Positions 1 through 6,888 of a stretch of DNA of 13,225 nucleotides are shown here, one piece after another; position 1 is the stretch's first letter, and every line of letters starts with the position of its first letter. The notes under the pieces are model-generated. The model had not been told where the DNA came from, ran no database searches, and saw only the letters and a list, made by a program, of their open reading frames with translations. Where the stretch lies: positions 1 to 13,225 of the forward strand of contig MENB01000018.1 in the NCBI GenBank assembly GCA_001768125.1, in the 5' to 3' direction. The position numbers were made by a program, and so were the translations under genes. This DNA comes from Armatimonadetes bacterium RBG_19FT_COMBO_69_19. GTDB lineage: Bacteria > Sysuimicrobiota > Sysuimicrobiia > Sysuimicrobiales > Kaftiobacteriaceae.

Positions 1-168
1 CTCCCGGGGCGCGCGTGCTCGCCAGGTGCAGGGCGGCGATGAGCCGGCCGCGCGAGACCTTCACGACCACCCCGGTCCGAATGGAGCCGCCAGATCCACA
101 CCGGGATGGAGGCCGTCGACCACATCGGTGAGGGCGGCGAGCGGGAAGATGATTGGGGGGACGTACCG
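1..168. other. Left-edge segment, no established gene
   Basis: This is the stretch beyond the 3' end of the tRNA-Pro gene. On the minus strand a reading frame with GTG codons near 70 and 64 stays open to the window edge, beginning VVVKVSRGRL. It could be the first residues of another leftward gene. It has no convincing Shine-Dalgarno and no recognisable motif, and GC-rich DNA gives such frames by chance. No T-rich terminator follows the tRNA. Confidence 0.3.
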
Positions 169-246
169 TGGTCGGGGAGGCGGGATTTGAACCCGCAACC
201 TCACGGACCCGAACCGTGCGCGCTGGCCAAATTGCGCTACTCCCCG
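169..246 (-). tRNA. tRNA-Pro, anticodon CGG, CCA encoded
   Basis: Read on the minus strand the sequence folds into a complete cloverleaf of 78 nt. The acceptor stem is CGGGGAG/CTCCCCG and the D stem is GCGC/GCGC. The anticodon stem is CACGG/CCGTG around loop TTCGGGT, which gives anticodon CGG. The T arm is GCGGG-TTCAAAT-CCCGC. The discriminator is A and the 3' CCA is in the DNA. The anticodon reads the proline codon CCG, a sensible codon in DNA this rich in G and C. The gene lies downstream of the S1 protein gene in the same direction and is separated from it by a strong hairpin, so it may be co-transcribed and processed or have its own start. Confidence 0.96.
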
Positions 247-256
247 ACGCCACCCT

Positions 257-285
257 ATTCTACCGCCTCATCCGGACAATGAACA
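257..285 (-). promoter_or_regulatory. Possible weak promoter for tRNA-Pro
   Basis: On the minus strand TAGAAT (257-262) matches the -10 consensus at 5 of 6 positions and ends 10 bases before the mature tRNA 5' end. A TGTTCA (280-285) lies 17 bases upstream, but it matches the -35 consensus at only 3 of 6. The spacing would give a very short tRNA leader. The spacer overlaps one arm of the hairpin at 265-321. Read-through from the S1 gene is the alternative. Confidence 0.28.
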
Positions 286-321
286 GGGCCGCGGGCGCGC
301 GGCCCACGGCCCGGATGAGGC
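265..321 (-). other. Nested hairpin between S1 gene and tRNA-Pro
   Basis: An 11-base perfect inverted repeat (265-275 with 311-321, GCCTCATCCGG type) encloses a second perfect 8-base inverted repeat (286-293 with 298-305, GGGCCGCG type, 4-base loop). In the leftward transcript this makes a long two-part stem starting 16 bases after the S1 stop codon. No U tract follows; the downstream bases are GGTAGAATAGGG. It is therefore not a canonical intrinsic terminator. It could be a U-less or attenuating terminator, a 3' end stabiliser, or a processing signal that frees the tRNA. Confidence 0.6.
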
Positions 322-337
322 TCTCCTTCACGTGGGG

Positions 338-1525
338 CTAGGCGCCGGACTCCTCGCCCTCGCCGTCCTTGCGCGGGCCCACTGCCTGCTGGAGGAGCGC
401 CCCGGCGATGTCGCCGATCGTCACACGGCCCTCATCCTCCTGGGCCTTAAGCACTTCGCGCACGCGCCGGCGCTCCTTGTCGCGCTCCATCTTGCGGATG
501 GACAGCGTCATCCGCCGCTCGTCGGGGCGGATCTCCGCGACCATCGCCTCGACTGCATCGCCCGCCTTCACGACGTCGTCGACCTTCGCCACGCGCTTGT
601 CGGCAAGCTCGGAGATCGGTAGGAAGGCGTCGAGATCCCCCAGCCGGACGAACGCGCCGGAGGCCACGGTGCGCACAACCTTACCGCGCACGACGTCCCC
701 GGGGTGATGCCGCTCCTGCACGCTCCGCCACGGGTCGTCCAGGATCTGCTTCAGCCCGAGCGAGATGCGGGAGGTCTCCTGATCCACGCGCAGCACCTGC
801 ACGCGCACGTGCTGGTTGCGGCGCAGGACCTCGGACGGATGCTTGATGTACGTCCAGGACATCTCGCTGATCGGCAGCAGCCCGTCCGCCCCACCGAGGT
901 CGATGAACGCGCCGAAGTCGGTCAGACGCTTCACCGTCCCTTCGACGATCTCACCCTCCCGTAGCGCGCTCAGCAGGTCTTCTTTGGCCTTCTTGCGTGT
1001 CTCGTCCACCGCGGTGCGGTGCGAGAGCACGACGCGGCCCTTGCCGCGGTCGACCTCGAGAACTTTCAGGGGGATGGACTGGCCGACGAACCACTCGAAG
1101 CGGCGGCCCTTGGCCTGGGTGAGGTCGACGTGCGAACCCGGGACGAACCCTCGCAGGCCGAGGTCGACGACGAGGCCGCCCTTCACCTTGTCCACGACCA
1201 TGGCGTGGAGGACCGTGCCGGCCTGCTGCGCGTCCTGGACGCGCCGCCAGGCCATCTCTACGTCGGCCTTGCGCTTGGAGAGGATGAGATTCCCCTCGTC
1301 GCCCTCGGTGCGCAGCACCATGACATCGATGCGGTCGCCCACGCTGATCTCCGGGGCGGCACCCGGCTTCGACATCTCCTGGGAGGGGATGAGGCCTTCG
1401 GACTTCGCGCCGACGTCCACGAGCACGCCCTCGGTGTCCACGCGGACCACCGTCCCTTTGACGATCTGCCGCTCCGCGAGCTGCGGCACCGCCTTGGAGA
1501 GATCGACCTTGTCCTCAGCCATCAT
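338..1525 (-). CDS. rpsA: 30S ribosomal protein S1 (four S1 domains)
   Basis: This is an RNA-binding protein of about 395 residues. S1 proteins bind mRNA on the 30S subunit and help start translation. Four S1 OB-fold repeats are visible at roughly residues 18-86, 104-172, 190-259 and 276-345. The third is closest to consensus (VEGTVKRLTDFGAF, then DGLLPISEMSW, then ISLGLKQ). The charged C-terminal tail is typical. Four domains is the size seen in many Gram-positive-type lineages, against six in E. coli. The frame opens at a GTG at 1534, but that codon overlaps the only SD-like run (GATGGGG). The ATG at 1525 sits 8 bases after that run and is preferred; the ATG at 1522 is also possible. The gene follows the thioesterase gene after about 108 bases, in which I find no clear promoter. 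Confidence 0.93.
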   Translation of the reverse strand: MMAEDKVDLSKAVPQLAERQIVKGTVVRVDTEGVLVDVGAKSEGLIPSQEMSKPGAAPEISVGDRIDVMVLRTEGDEGNLILSKRKADVEMAWRRVQDAQQAGTVLHAMVVDKVKGGLVVDLGLRGFVPGSHVDLTQAKGRRFEWFVGQSIPLKVLEVDRGKGRVVLSHRTAVDETRKKAKEDLLSALREGEIVEGTVKRLTDFGAFIDLGGADGLLPISEMSWTYIKHPSEVLRRNQHVRVQVLRVDQETSRISLGLKQILDDPWRSVQERHHPGDVVRGKVVRTVASGAFVRLGDLDAFLPISELADKRVAKVDDVVKAGDAVEAMVAEIRPDERRMTLSIRKMERDKERRRVREVLKAQEDEGRVTIGDIAGALLQQAVGPRKDGEGEESGA

Positions 1526-1633
1526 GGCCAGCACCCCATCGTCGACCGAACCGCGTACGTTCGCCCAACAGGCTGATCCACACTCGACGCAGGGCGGGGG
1601 AACTGCGCACGGATCCGCGGACGCGGCTCTGGG

Positions 1634-2074
1634 TTATTCGCGCTGCGCCGGACGGTTCCTCCCTCCGCCGCCGAGCGCAGTCCTGACCTCCTCCGGAATC
1701 CGCCGCACGCGCCCGGCCAGGTCTGTGGCCGCGTGCACGGTCTGCCCATCCACCAGCAGTGTGCCGGCCGGCAGGCGGGCCTCGTACGCAAATACGAGCG
1801 TGGCTTTACTCACGTCGGACACCGCCGTCCGGATTACGACGACATCATCATATCGCGCGGGGGCGTGGAACCGCGCGGACGCCTCAATGACCACCAGGCG
1901 CACCCCGCGCGCTTCGACCTCCCGGTACGGGAGGCCCACTGCGCGCGTGTACTCGGTCCGCCCGAGCTCGAACCACACGAAGTAGTTCGCGTGGTGCACC
2001 ACCCCCATGGCATCGGTCTCGGCATAGCGGACCCGGACCTGGGCCTCCACTACCCTGCCGCGCAGGTCGCTCAT
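1634..2074 (-). CDS. YbgC/FadM-type acyl-CoA thioesterase (hot-dog fold)
   Basis: The gene encodes a 146-residue 4-hydroxybenzoyl-CoA thioesterase-family protein. Enzymes of this family hydrolyse acyl-CoA or acyl-ACP thioesters. The signature block at residues 16-41 (RYAETDAMGVVHHANYF, then E36) carries the expected catalytic Asp (D21) and the conserved His (H28) of the YbgC group. Length is normal for a single hot-dog domain, and the C-terminus (GGGGRNRPAQRE) is a disordered-looking tail. The physiological acyl substrate cannot be read from the sequence. The gene lies 77 bases after the deacetylase-like gene. Its start codon abuts an 8-base hairpin (2074-2095) whose loop holds the only SD-like bases (AGG). 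Confidence 0.9.
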   Translation of the reverse strand: MSDLRGRVVEAQVRVRYAETDAMGVVHHANYFVWFELGRTEYTRAVGLPYREVEARGVRLVVIEASARFHAPARYDDVVVIRTAVSDVSKATLVFAYEARLPAGTLLVDGQTVHAATDLAGRVRRIPEEVRTALGGGGRNRPAQRE

Positions 2075-2095
2075 CCGCGTACGGCCTTACGCGGA
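2074..2095 (-). promoter_or_regulatory. Hairpin at the thioesterase start codon
   Basis: A perfect 8-base inverted repeat (2074-2081 with 2088-2095, TCCGCGTA type) has a 6-base loop. In the leftward mRNA the 3' arm runs up to and includes the A of the thioesterase ATG, and the loop reads AGGCCG. The structure would pair the bases just before the start codon and expose or strain the weak SD. It could tune initiation. It has no U tract, so it is unlikely to be a terminator for the upstream gene. Confidence 0.45.
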
Positions 2096-2151
2096 CGTGC
2101 GGGGAAACCCTCTTCCATCGTACGGGTGGGCGGGGGGGAAGGTTCCGTCGG

Positions 2152-3183
2152 TCAGATATTCCAGAAGTGGCGGACGACGCTGCGGACCGCCCGCGTGCGC
2201 GCGCGGACGGCGGTGTACGGCGCCTCCTCCACGCCCTCGGCCTCGTCAGGTGAGGCGGCGATCCCCGCCAGCGCCTCGATCGTTGCCACCACCGACTTAC
2301 CCAGGTGGGCGAGATCGTAACCGCCTTCGAGGACGGCGGCGATCGGGCCGGCGTGGACGCCGCGGACCATCGCGGTGAGCCGGCGGAACCCACCCGCGGT
2401 CAGGGTCATGCCCCCCAGTGGATCGCCGGCATGGGCGTCGTAGCCCGCGGAGATGAGTAGCAGTTCCGGTGCGAAGGCCTGCGCCACCGGAAGGACGACC
2501 TCCTCGAAAACGTGCGCGTAGCCCATATTCCCGGCGCCTGCGGGTAACGGAATATTGATCGTGAAGCCGACCCCATCGCCCGCACCGGTTTCCTCGATCG
2601 CTCCCGTACCTGGGTACCACCGGTCCTGGTGGAGGGAGATAAACAGTACCGCAGGACTCCGGTAGAAGATCTCCTGCGTCCCGTTCCCGTGATGGACGTC
2701 CCAGTCAAGGATGAGGATGCGCGGGCAGCCGTGATGCTGCTGCGCGGCGGTCGCGGCGCAGGCGGCGTTGTTGAACAGGCAGAAACCCATGCCCTGGGCC
2801 GGGCGCGCGTGATGCCCGGGCGGTCGGACGGCGGCGAAGGCGGCGGGGAGGCCGTCGGTGAGCACGGCGCGCACCGCGGCGACGGCACCCCCTGCGGCGA
2901 GGGAGGCGACGTCGAAGGATCCCGGGGACACGGCGGTGTCGGGATCGAGCATGCCTCCACCCTCCCGGCTCATCTGCCGGATCTGCTCGATGTAGTGGCG
3001 CGCGTGCACGGACGCCAGAAGTTCGTCCGGGACCGGCTCCGGCTCGATGCGCTGCAGGTGCTCATCGATCTCGCGGCGGGCCACCGCCTCGAGCACAGCG
3101 CGGATGCGCTCCGGCCGCTCGGGATGACCGGGCCCGGCGACGTGCTTGCGGTAGTCGGGGTGGGTGATGAAGCCGACGGGCAT
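2152..3183 (-). CDS. Histone deacetylase family zinc amidohydrolase
   Basis: A complete 343-residue member of the arginase/deacetylase superfamily, which in bacteria includes AcuC, acetylpolyamine amidohydrolases and class II HDAC-like enzymes. These remove acetyl groups from lysine side chains or polyamines. All active-site elements are visible: the N-terminal HPERPERI, the His pair in RPPGHHA (H124, H125), the Zn ligands D162 and H164 in DWDVHHGNG, the third ligand D249 in SAGYDAH, and the catalytic Tyr (Y289) in LEGGYDL. The DPLGGM segment after D249 is nearer class II-like HDACs than class I. The gene starts 3 bases after the rpe stop, so it is almost certainly in the same operon. Neither a cognate acetyltransferase nor acetoin genes are nearby, so the substrate is unknown. 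Confidence 0.93.
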   Translation of the reverse strand: MPVGFITHPDYRKHVAGPGHPERPERIRAVLEAVARREIDEHLQRIEPEPVPDELLASVHARHYIEQIRQMSREGGGMLDPDTAVSPGSFDVASLAAGGAVAAVRAVLTDGLPAAFAAVRPPGHHARPAQGMGFCLFNNAACAATAAQQHHGCPRILILDWDVHHGNGTQEIFYRSPAVLFISLHQDRWYPGTGAIEETGAGDGVGFTINIPLPAGAGNMGYAHVFEEVVLPVAQAFAPELLLISAGYDAHAGDPLGGMTLTAGGFRRLTAMVRGVHAGPIAAVLEGGYDLAHLGKSVVATIEALAGIAASPDEAEGVEEAPYTAVRARTRAVRSVVRHFWNI

Positions 3184-3186
3184 GAC

Positions 3187-3864
3187 CTATCGCGCGCGGA
3201 CGTCCGCCGCCGCGCGCAGGCGTGCCACCGACGCTTCGATCCCGCCGTCGCCGTGGAAGATGGCGGAGGCCGCGACGAGCACGGTCGCCCCGGCCGCCAC
3301 GACCTCGGGGGCCGTGGTCTCATTGATCCCGCCGTCCACCTGCAGATCCACCCCCGCGGTGCGCTCCGCGAGCCAGCCCGCGAGCTGGCGGATTTTCGGC
3401 AGCACGCCGCGGATGAACCGCTGGCCGGCATAGCCCGGGTTGACCGTCATCAGCAGCGTCATGTCGACTGCCTCGAGCACGGGCTCGAGCATGACGAGCG
3501 GGGTCGCGGGGTTCAGCGCCACCCCGCCGCGGACGCCGTGGTCTTTGATCTGCTGCAGGAGGCGGTGCAGATGGCGCGACGCCTCGGCGTGCACGGTGAT
3601 CGAGGTCGCCCCGGCGCGGACGAAACGGTCCACGTGGCGCTCCGGCTCGACGATCATGAGGTGCACATCCACGGGCAGACGGGTGGCGCTCCGCACGGCC
3701 TCGACGATCACGGCGCCGATCGTGATCTCCGGCACGAAGCGGCCGTCCATGACGTCGACGTGGATCCAGTCCGCTCCGCCGCGCTCCGCCGCGGCGACTG
3801 CGTCCCCGAGCCGCGTGAAGTCCGCGGAGAGGACGCTGGCCGCGATGCGGATCGGCCGGCTCAC
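3187..3864 (-). CDS. rpe: Ribulose-phosphate 3-epimerase
   Basis: This 225-residue TIM-barrel enzyme interconverts ribulose 5-phosphate and xylulose 5-phosphate in the pentose phosphate pathway. Expected elements are SVLSADF at the N-terminus, H35 and D37 (HVDVMDG), H68 (DVHLM), VNPGYAGQ near 141-148, and D177 with the phosphate-binding glycines (DGGI). The open frame extends far upstream to 4932, but that part is the antisense-frame shadow of the kinase gene. The GTG start at 3864 is chosen because homology begins there, because it overlaps the kinase stop as GTGA, and because a good SD, AGGAG (3873-3877), lies 8 bases before it. Position directly after a PASTA kinase matches the Gram-positive cluster, except that rsgA is absent between them. 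Confidence 0.95.
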   Translation of the reverse strand: MSRPIRIAASVLSADFTRLGDAVAAAERGGADWIHVDVMDGRFVPEITIGAVIVEAVRSATRLPVDVHLMIVEPERHVDRFVRAGATSITVHAEASRHLHRLLQQIKDHGVRGGVALNPATPLVMLEPVLEAVDMTLLMTVNPGYAGQRFIRGVLPKIRQLAGWLAERTAGVDLQVDGGINETTAPEVVAAGATVLVAASAIFHGDGGIEASVARLRAAADVRAR

Positions 3865-5753
3865 GGCCGGATCTCCTGGACGAGGCGGTTCTGCAGGTAG
3901 ACCTGGATGATCGTGTACCCCTTCGTGCGGATGACCTCGGTCACGCGGGCGCCGGGGCGGAGCCGCCGCTCGAAGACCGTGCGCATCCCCTGCTCGTCGA
4001 TGACGATGATGCGCACCTCCTGTTCCGATTCGCCGCCGGGGACGATCAACTGCACACGCGTCACCTTCTCGTCCGCCCGCTGCGGCTGCTGCGGCTGGGC
4101 CGTGACCACCGGCGTCGGAGGCGGCGTCCCCTCTTCGCCGGGGCGCACCGTCACAACGACCGTGACCCGGTCCACCGGCCGGATGCGTGTCCCGGCGCCG
4201 GGCGACTGGTCCACGACGAACCCGGGCTCGAATTCGGTCGTTGGCGACGTGCGCACCTCGCTCAGCGTGATCCCGAGCTCTTCCAGCATCCGGCGCGCGT
4301 CCTTCAGCGGACGCCCGACCAGGGGGGGCATCTCCACGCGCTGCGGCCCCTTGCTGATCACGAGGTTCAGGGGCCGCCCGCGCTCGACGCGGGCGCCGGG
4401 CTGCGGGTCCTGTGCGATGACGAACCCGCCCCGCACGTCTTCGTCGTACTGCTCGCGCAGCTCGCCGATGCCCAGGCGTGATTGCTCGATCAGGAGGCGC
4501 GCCTCGATCAGGGAGCGGCGCTGGACGTCGGGCACGGTGACGATCTCGGGGCCCAGGCTCAGCACGACGCTGATGACGCGACCGCGCTTCACGCTCTTGC
4601 CGGGCGGTTGATCCTGCGAGATGACGGCGTCGGAGGCGACCGAGGTGCTGTAGACTCGCTCGCGGACCGACAGGGTGAGGCCGGAGGAGGCGGCCACGCG
4701 CTGAGCCATGGGCAGCGGGCGGCCCACGAAGTTCGGCACCTCCACCTCGGGCACGAACAGGTAGCTGCTGAAGGCGCGCCACCCGCCCCAGGCGCCGCCG
4801 AGGAGCACGAGGGTGATGAGCGCCACGGTCAGCCCGAGCGGCAGCGGCCGCCGCCGGGACGCGGGCGGCGGCGGAAGCACCAGCGTCGGCGAGGTCTGCT
4901 CCATGAACGTGTGGGGGGAGACGCGGCTCCACACCTCGGTCTCCCCGCGCAGGTCGCCCCGCATCTCTCCCGGCGTGCGGTACCGGCGCGACGGGGACTT
5001 CGCCAGCGCGAAGAGGATGATGCCCTCGACGCGTACCGGCAGCGCGGGCGCCAGCCCCCGCGGTGGCGGCGGCGTTTGGTTGACGTGGGCCAGCGCCGTG
5101 GCGATGGGTGAGTCGCCTTCGAACGGCAGCGTCCCCGTGACCATTTCGAAGAGCACAACGCCGAGCGAGTAGATGTCGGTGGACGGGCCGACGGCGGCAC
5201 CGCGCGCTTGCTCGGGGGACAGGTACTGCACCGACCCGAGCACCGTCCCCGTCTGCGTGATCGTCGCCGAGCTCATCGCGCGCGCGATCCCGAAGTCGGT
5301 GACCTTCACCCGCCCCTCCCGGGTGAGCAGGATGTTCTGCGGCTTGATGTCCCGGTGGACGATGCCGTGCGCGTGCGCGTACTCCAGGGCATCGCAGACC
5401 TGCGCCGCGATCTCGAGAGCGCGCGGAGCCTCCAGGCGGCTGTGCCGGCGGATGTACTCCTTGAGGTTCTCGCCTTCGACGTACTCCATGGCGATGAAGT
5501 GGACGTTGCCGTCGGCGCCACTGTCATAGACACGGACCATGTGCGGATGGATGAGCTCGCTGACCGCCCTGGCTTCACGCTCAAACCGGGTGATGAACTC
5601 GACGTCGGAGGCGAACTGCTCGCGGAGGATCTTGAGCGCCACGATCTCGCCGTCCTCGAGGCGGCGGGCGCGGAAGACGGTGGCCATGCCGCCCTCGCTG
5701 ATGCGATCGAGGATCTCGTAGCGCCCCGCGACCATGGACCCCGCAGCGATCAT
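3861..5753 (-). CDS. prkC: PASTA-domain Ser/Thr protein kinase (PrkC/PknB/Stk1 type)
   Basis: This 630-residue membrane kinase is the kind that senses peptidoglycan fragments or lipid II and phosphorylates division, wall and translation proteins. The cytoplasmic kinase domain (about 12-270) has the Gly loop (SEGGMATVF), K41, E60, HRD D135, DFG D153, a Thr/Ser-rich activation loop (161-174) and SPEQ at 179-182. A Pro/Arg-rich juxtamembrane stretch precedes one transmembrane helix (about 304-326). Outside lie three PASTA repeats (about 334-401, 403-470, 471-538), a Pro/Gln linker, and a C-terminal beta-rich domain (about 563-630). The ATG at 5753 overlaps the rlmN stop as ATGA and has GAGG 5 bases upstream; the longer frame to 5840 lies within rlmN. 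No PPM phosphatase gene (prpC) precedes it, unlike the usual arrangement. Confidence 0.95.
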   Translation of the reverse strand: MIAAGSMVAGRYEILDRISEGGMATVFRARRLEDGEIVALKILREQFASDVEFITRFEREARAVSELIHPHMVRVYDSGADGNVHFIAMEYVEGENLKEYIRRHSRLEAPRALEIAAQVCDALEYAHAHGIVHRDIKPQNILLTREGRVKVTDFGIARAMSSATITQTGTVLGSVQYLSPEQARGAAVGPSTDIYSLGVVLFEMVTGTLPFEGDSPIATALAHVNQTPPPPRGLAPALPVRVEGIILFALAKSPSRRYRTPGEMRGDLRGETEVWSRVSPHTFMEQTSPTLVLPPPPASRRRPLPLGLTVALITLVLLGGAWGGWRAFSSYLFVPEVEVPNFVGRPLPMAQRVAASSGLTLSVRERVYSTSVASDAVISQDQPPGKSVKRGRVISVVLSLGPEIVTVPDVQRRSLIEARLLIEQSRLGIGELREQYDEDVRGGFVIAQDPQPGARVERGRPLNLVISKGPQRVEMPPLVGRPLKDARRMLEELGITLSEVRTSPTTEFEPGFVVDQSPGAGTRIRPVDRVTVVVTVRPGEEGTPPPTPVVTAQPQQPQRADEKVTRVQLIVPGGESEQEVRIIVIDEQGMRTVFERRLRPGARVTEVIRTKGYTIIQVYLQNRLVQEIRP

Positions 5754-6886
5754 GAGCGCCTCGCTTCCGCCTCTGACACTTCCCCGACCCCCCGCACGGC
5801 GGCCTGCGGCAGGCCGTGCGTCCGCCGCAACTGACCGCACGCCGCGTCGATTTCGACGCCCCGCTCGAGCCGCACGGTTGCGGGGACGCCGTGGCGGTCG
5901 AGCTCCCGGAGGAACGCCTCGACCCGGTCGCGGGCGGGGCGCCGGTACTGCATCCCATAGACGGGATTCCAGGGGATCAGGTTCACGTGCCAGGCCGCGG
6001 CGGGGGTCTCGCCGACCAGCCGGGCGTGCTCGGCCAGGAGCCGGCCCAGCCGGCCCCCCTGATCGGCCCGGTCGTTCACGCCCTCCAGGAGGACGTATTC
6101 GACGGAGACACGGCGCCCGGTCTGGCGAATGTACTCGGCGCTCGCCGCGAGCAGTTCAGAGATCGGCCAGCGCCGGTTGATCGGGACTAGCGCACTGCGC
6201 AGCTCGTCGTCGGGGGCGTGGAGCGAGACGGCGAGGGTCAGCTGCAGGCGTTCCTGAGCCAGCATGCGGATCTGCGGGACCAGGCCCACGGTGGAGACGG
6301 TGAGGTGACGCATGCCGATCCCCAGGCCGTACGGCGCATTGAGGATCCTGAGCGCGCGCAGGGTGGGGGCATAGTTGGCCAGGGGTTCACCCATCCCCAT
6401 GAAGACGACGTTGGTCACGCGGCTGCCCTGCTCGCGCTGCACCAGGAGGACCTGGTCGATGATCTCCGCCGTGGTGAGGTTGCGGGTCAGGCCGGCGAGC
6501 CCGGTCGCGCAGAAGGTACATCCCATCCCACAGCCCACCTGGGTGGAGATGCACACGCTGCGCCGGCCGTCCTCGTAGCGCATGAAGACGGTCTCGACCG
6601 TGGCCCCGTCGTCCAGCCGCACGAGGTATTTCGCCGTGTCGCCGGCGTCCGCGCGCACCGCGGTGAGGGCGGAGAGCGCGGTGAGCTGCGCGGCTTCGGC
6701 CAGACGGGTGCGCAGCCCCGCGGGCAGGTCGGTCATCTCCGCAAACGACACTGCCCCGGTCTGATACACCCACCGGGCGATCTGCCGGCCGCGATAGTCG
6801 GGCTCGCCCATCCCGCGGGCGAAGGCCTCGAGCTCCTCGAGGGTCATGCCTTTGAGATCCATCGGAATGTCCGTGATGGTCGCCAT
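5750..6886 (-). CDS. rlmN: Dual-specificity 23S rRNA/tRNA adenine-C2 methyltransferase RlmN
   Basis: A radical-SAM methyltransferase that makes 2-methyladenosine at A2503 of 23S rRNA and A37 of some tRNAs. The 378-residue length is usual. The N-terminal accessory domain (about 8-60) precedes the radical-SAM core. The cluster-binding motif is C119-x3-C123-x2-C126, and GMGEP follows at 164-168. The C-terminal DAACGQLR contains C350, the Cys that forms the methylene intermediate, so the enzyme looks intact. No resistance-type Cfr signature is evident and the genomic context is housekeeping, which favours RlmN over Cfr. The ATG lies 2 bases after the rsmB stop with no clear SD, so translation is probably coupled. 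The stop overlaps the start of the downstream PASTA kinase gene. Confidence 0.95.
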   Translation of the reverse strand: MATITDIPMDLKGMTLEELEAFARGMGEPDYRGRQIARWVYQTGAVSFAEMTDLPAGLRTRLAEAAQLTALSALTAVRADAGDTAKYLVRLDDGATVETVFMRYEDGRRSVCISTQVGCGMGCTFCATGLAGLTRNLTTAEIIDQVLLVQREQGSRVTNVVFMGMGEPLANYAPTLRALRILNAPYGLGIGMRHLTVSTVGLVPQIRMLAQERLQLTLAVSLHAPDDELRSALVPINRRWPISELLAASAEYIRQTGRRVSVEYVLLEGVNDRADQGGRLGRLLAEHARLVGETPAAAWHVNLIPWNPVYGMQYRRPARDRVEAFLRELDRHGVPATVRLERGVEIDAACGQLRRTHGLPQAAVRGVGEVSEAEARRS

Positions 6887-6888
6887 CG

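Noticed and set aside
153..341. Plus-strand frame encoding a GEAGFEPATSRTRT-like peptide
   Set aside because: It is the antisense reading of the tRNA-Pro gene. This peptide pattern is a well-known false gene made by tRNA T-arm complements.
816..1985. Long plus-strand open frame of 389 codons
   Set aside because: It lies antisense to the S1 and thioesterase genes, has Arg/Ser/Thr-rich shadow composition and no recognisable domain. High GC makes long antisense frames common.
1550..2083. CCGCGTACG shared upstream of the S1 and thioesterase starts (1551-1559 and 2075-2083)
   Set aside because: A single shared 9-mer in very GC-rich DNA, at different distances from the two starts, is too weak to call an operator.
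2629..3900. Long plus-strand open frame of 423 codons
   Set aside because: It is antisense to the deacetylase and rpe genes, both of which show complete family motifs. The frame is His/Arg/Gly-rich without a domain.
3187..4932. Apparent 581-residue fusion ending in Rpe
   Set aside because: The first 356 or so residues are Arg/Ala/Pro-rich and antiparallel to no known fold. They are the kinase gene read in another frame. Rpe homology, an SD and a GTGA overlap place the start at 3864.
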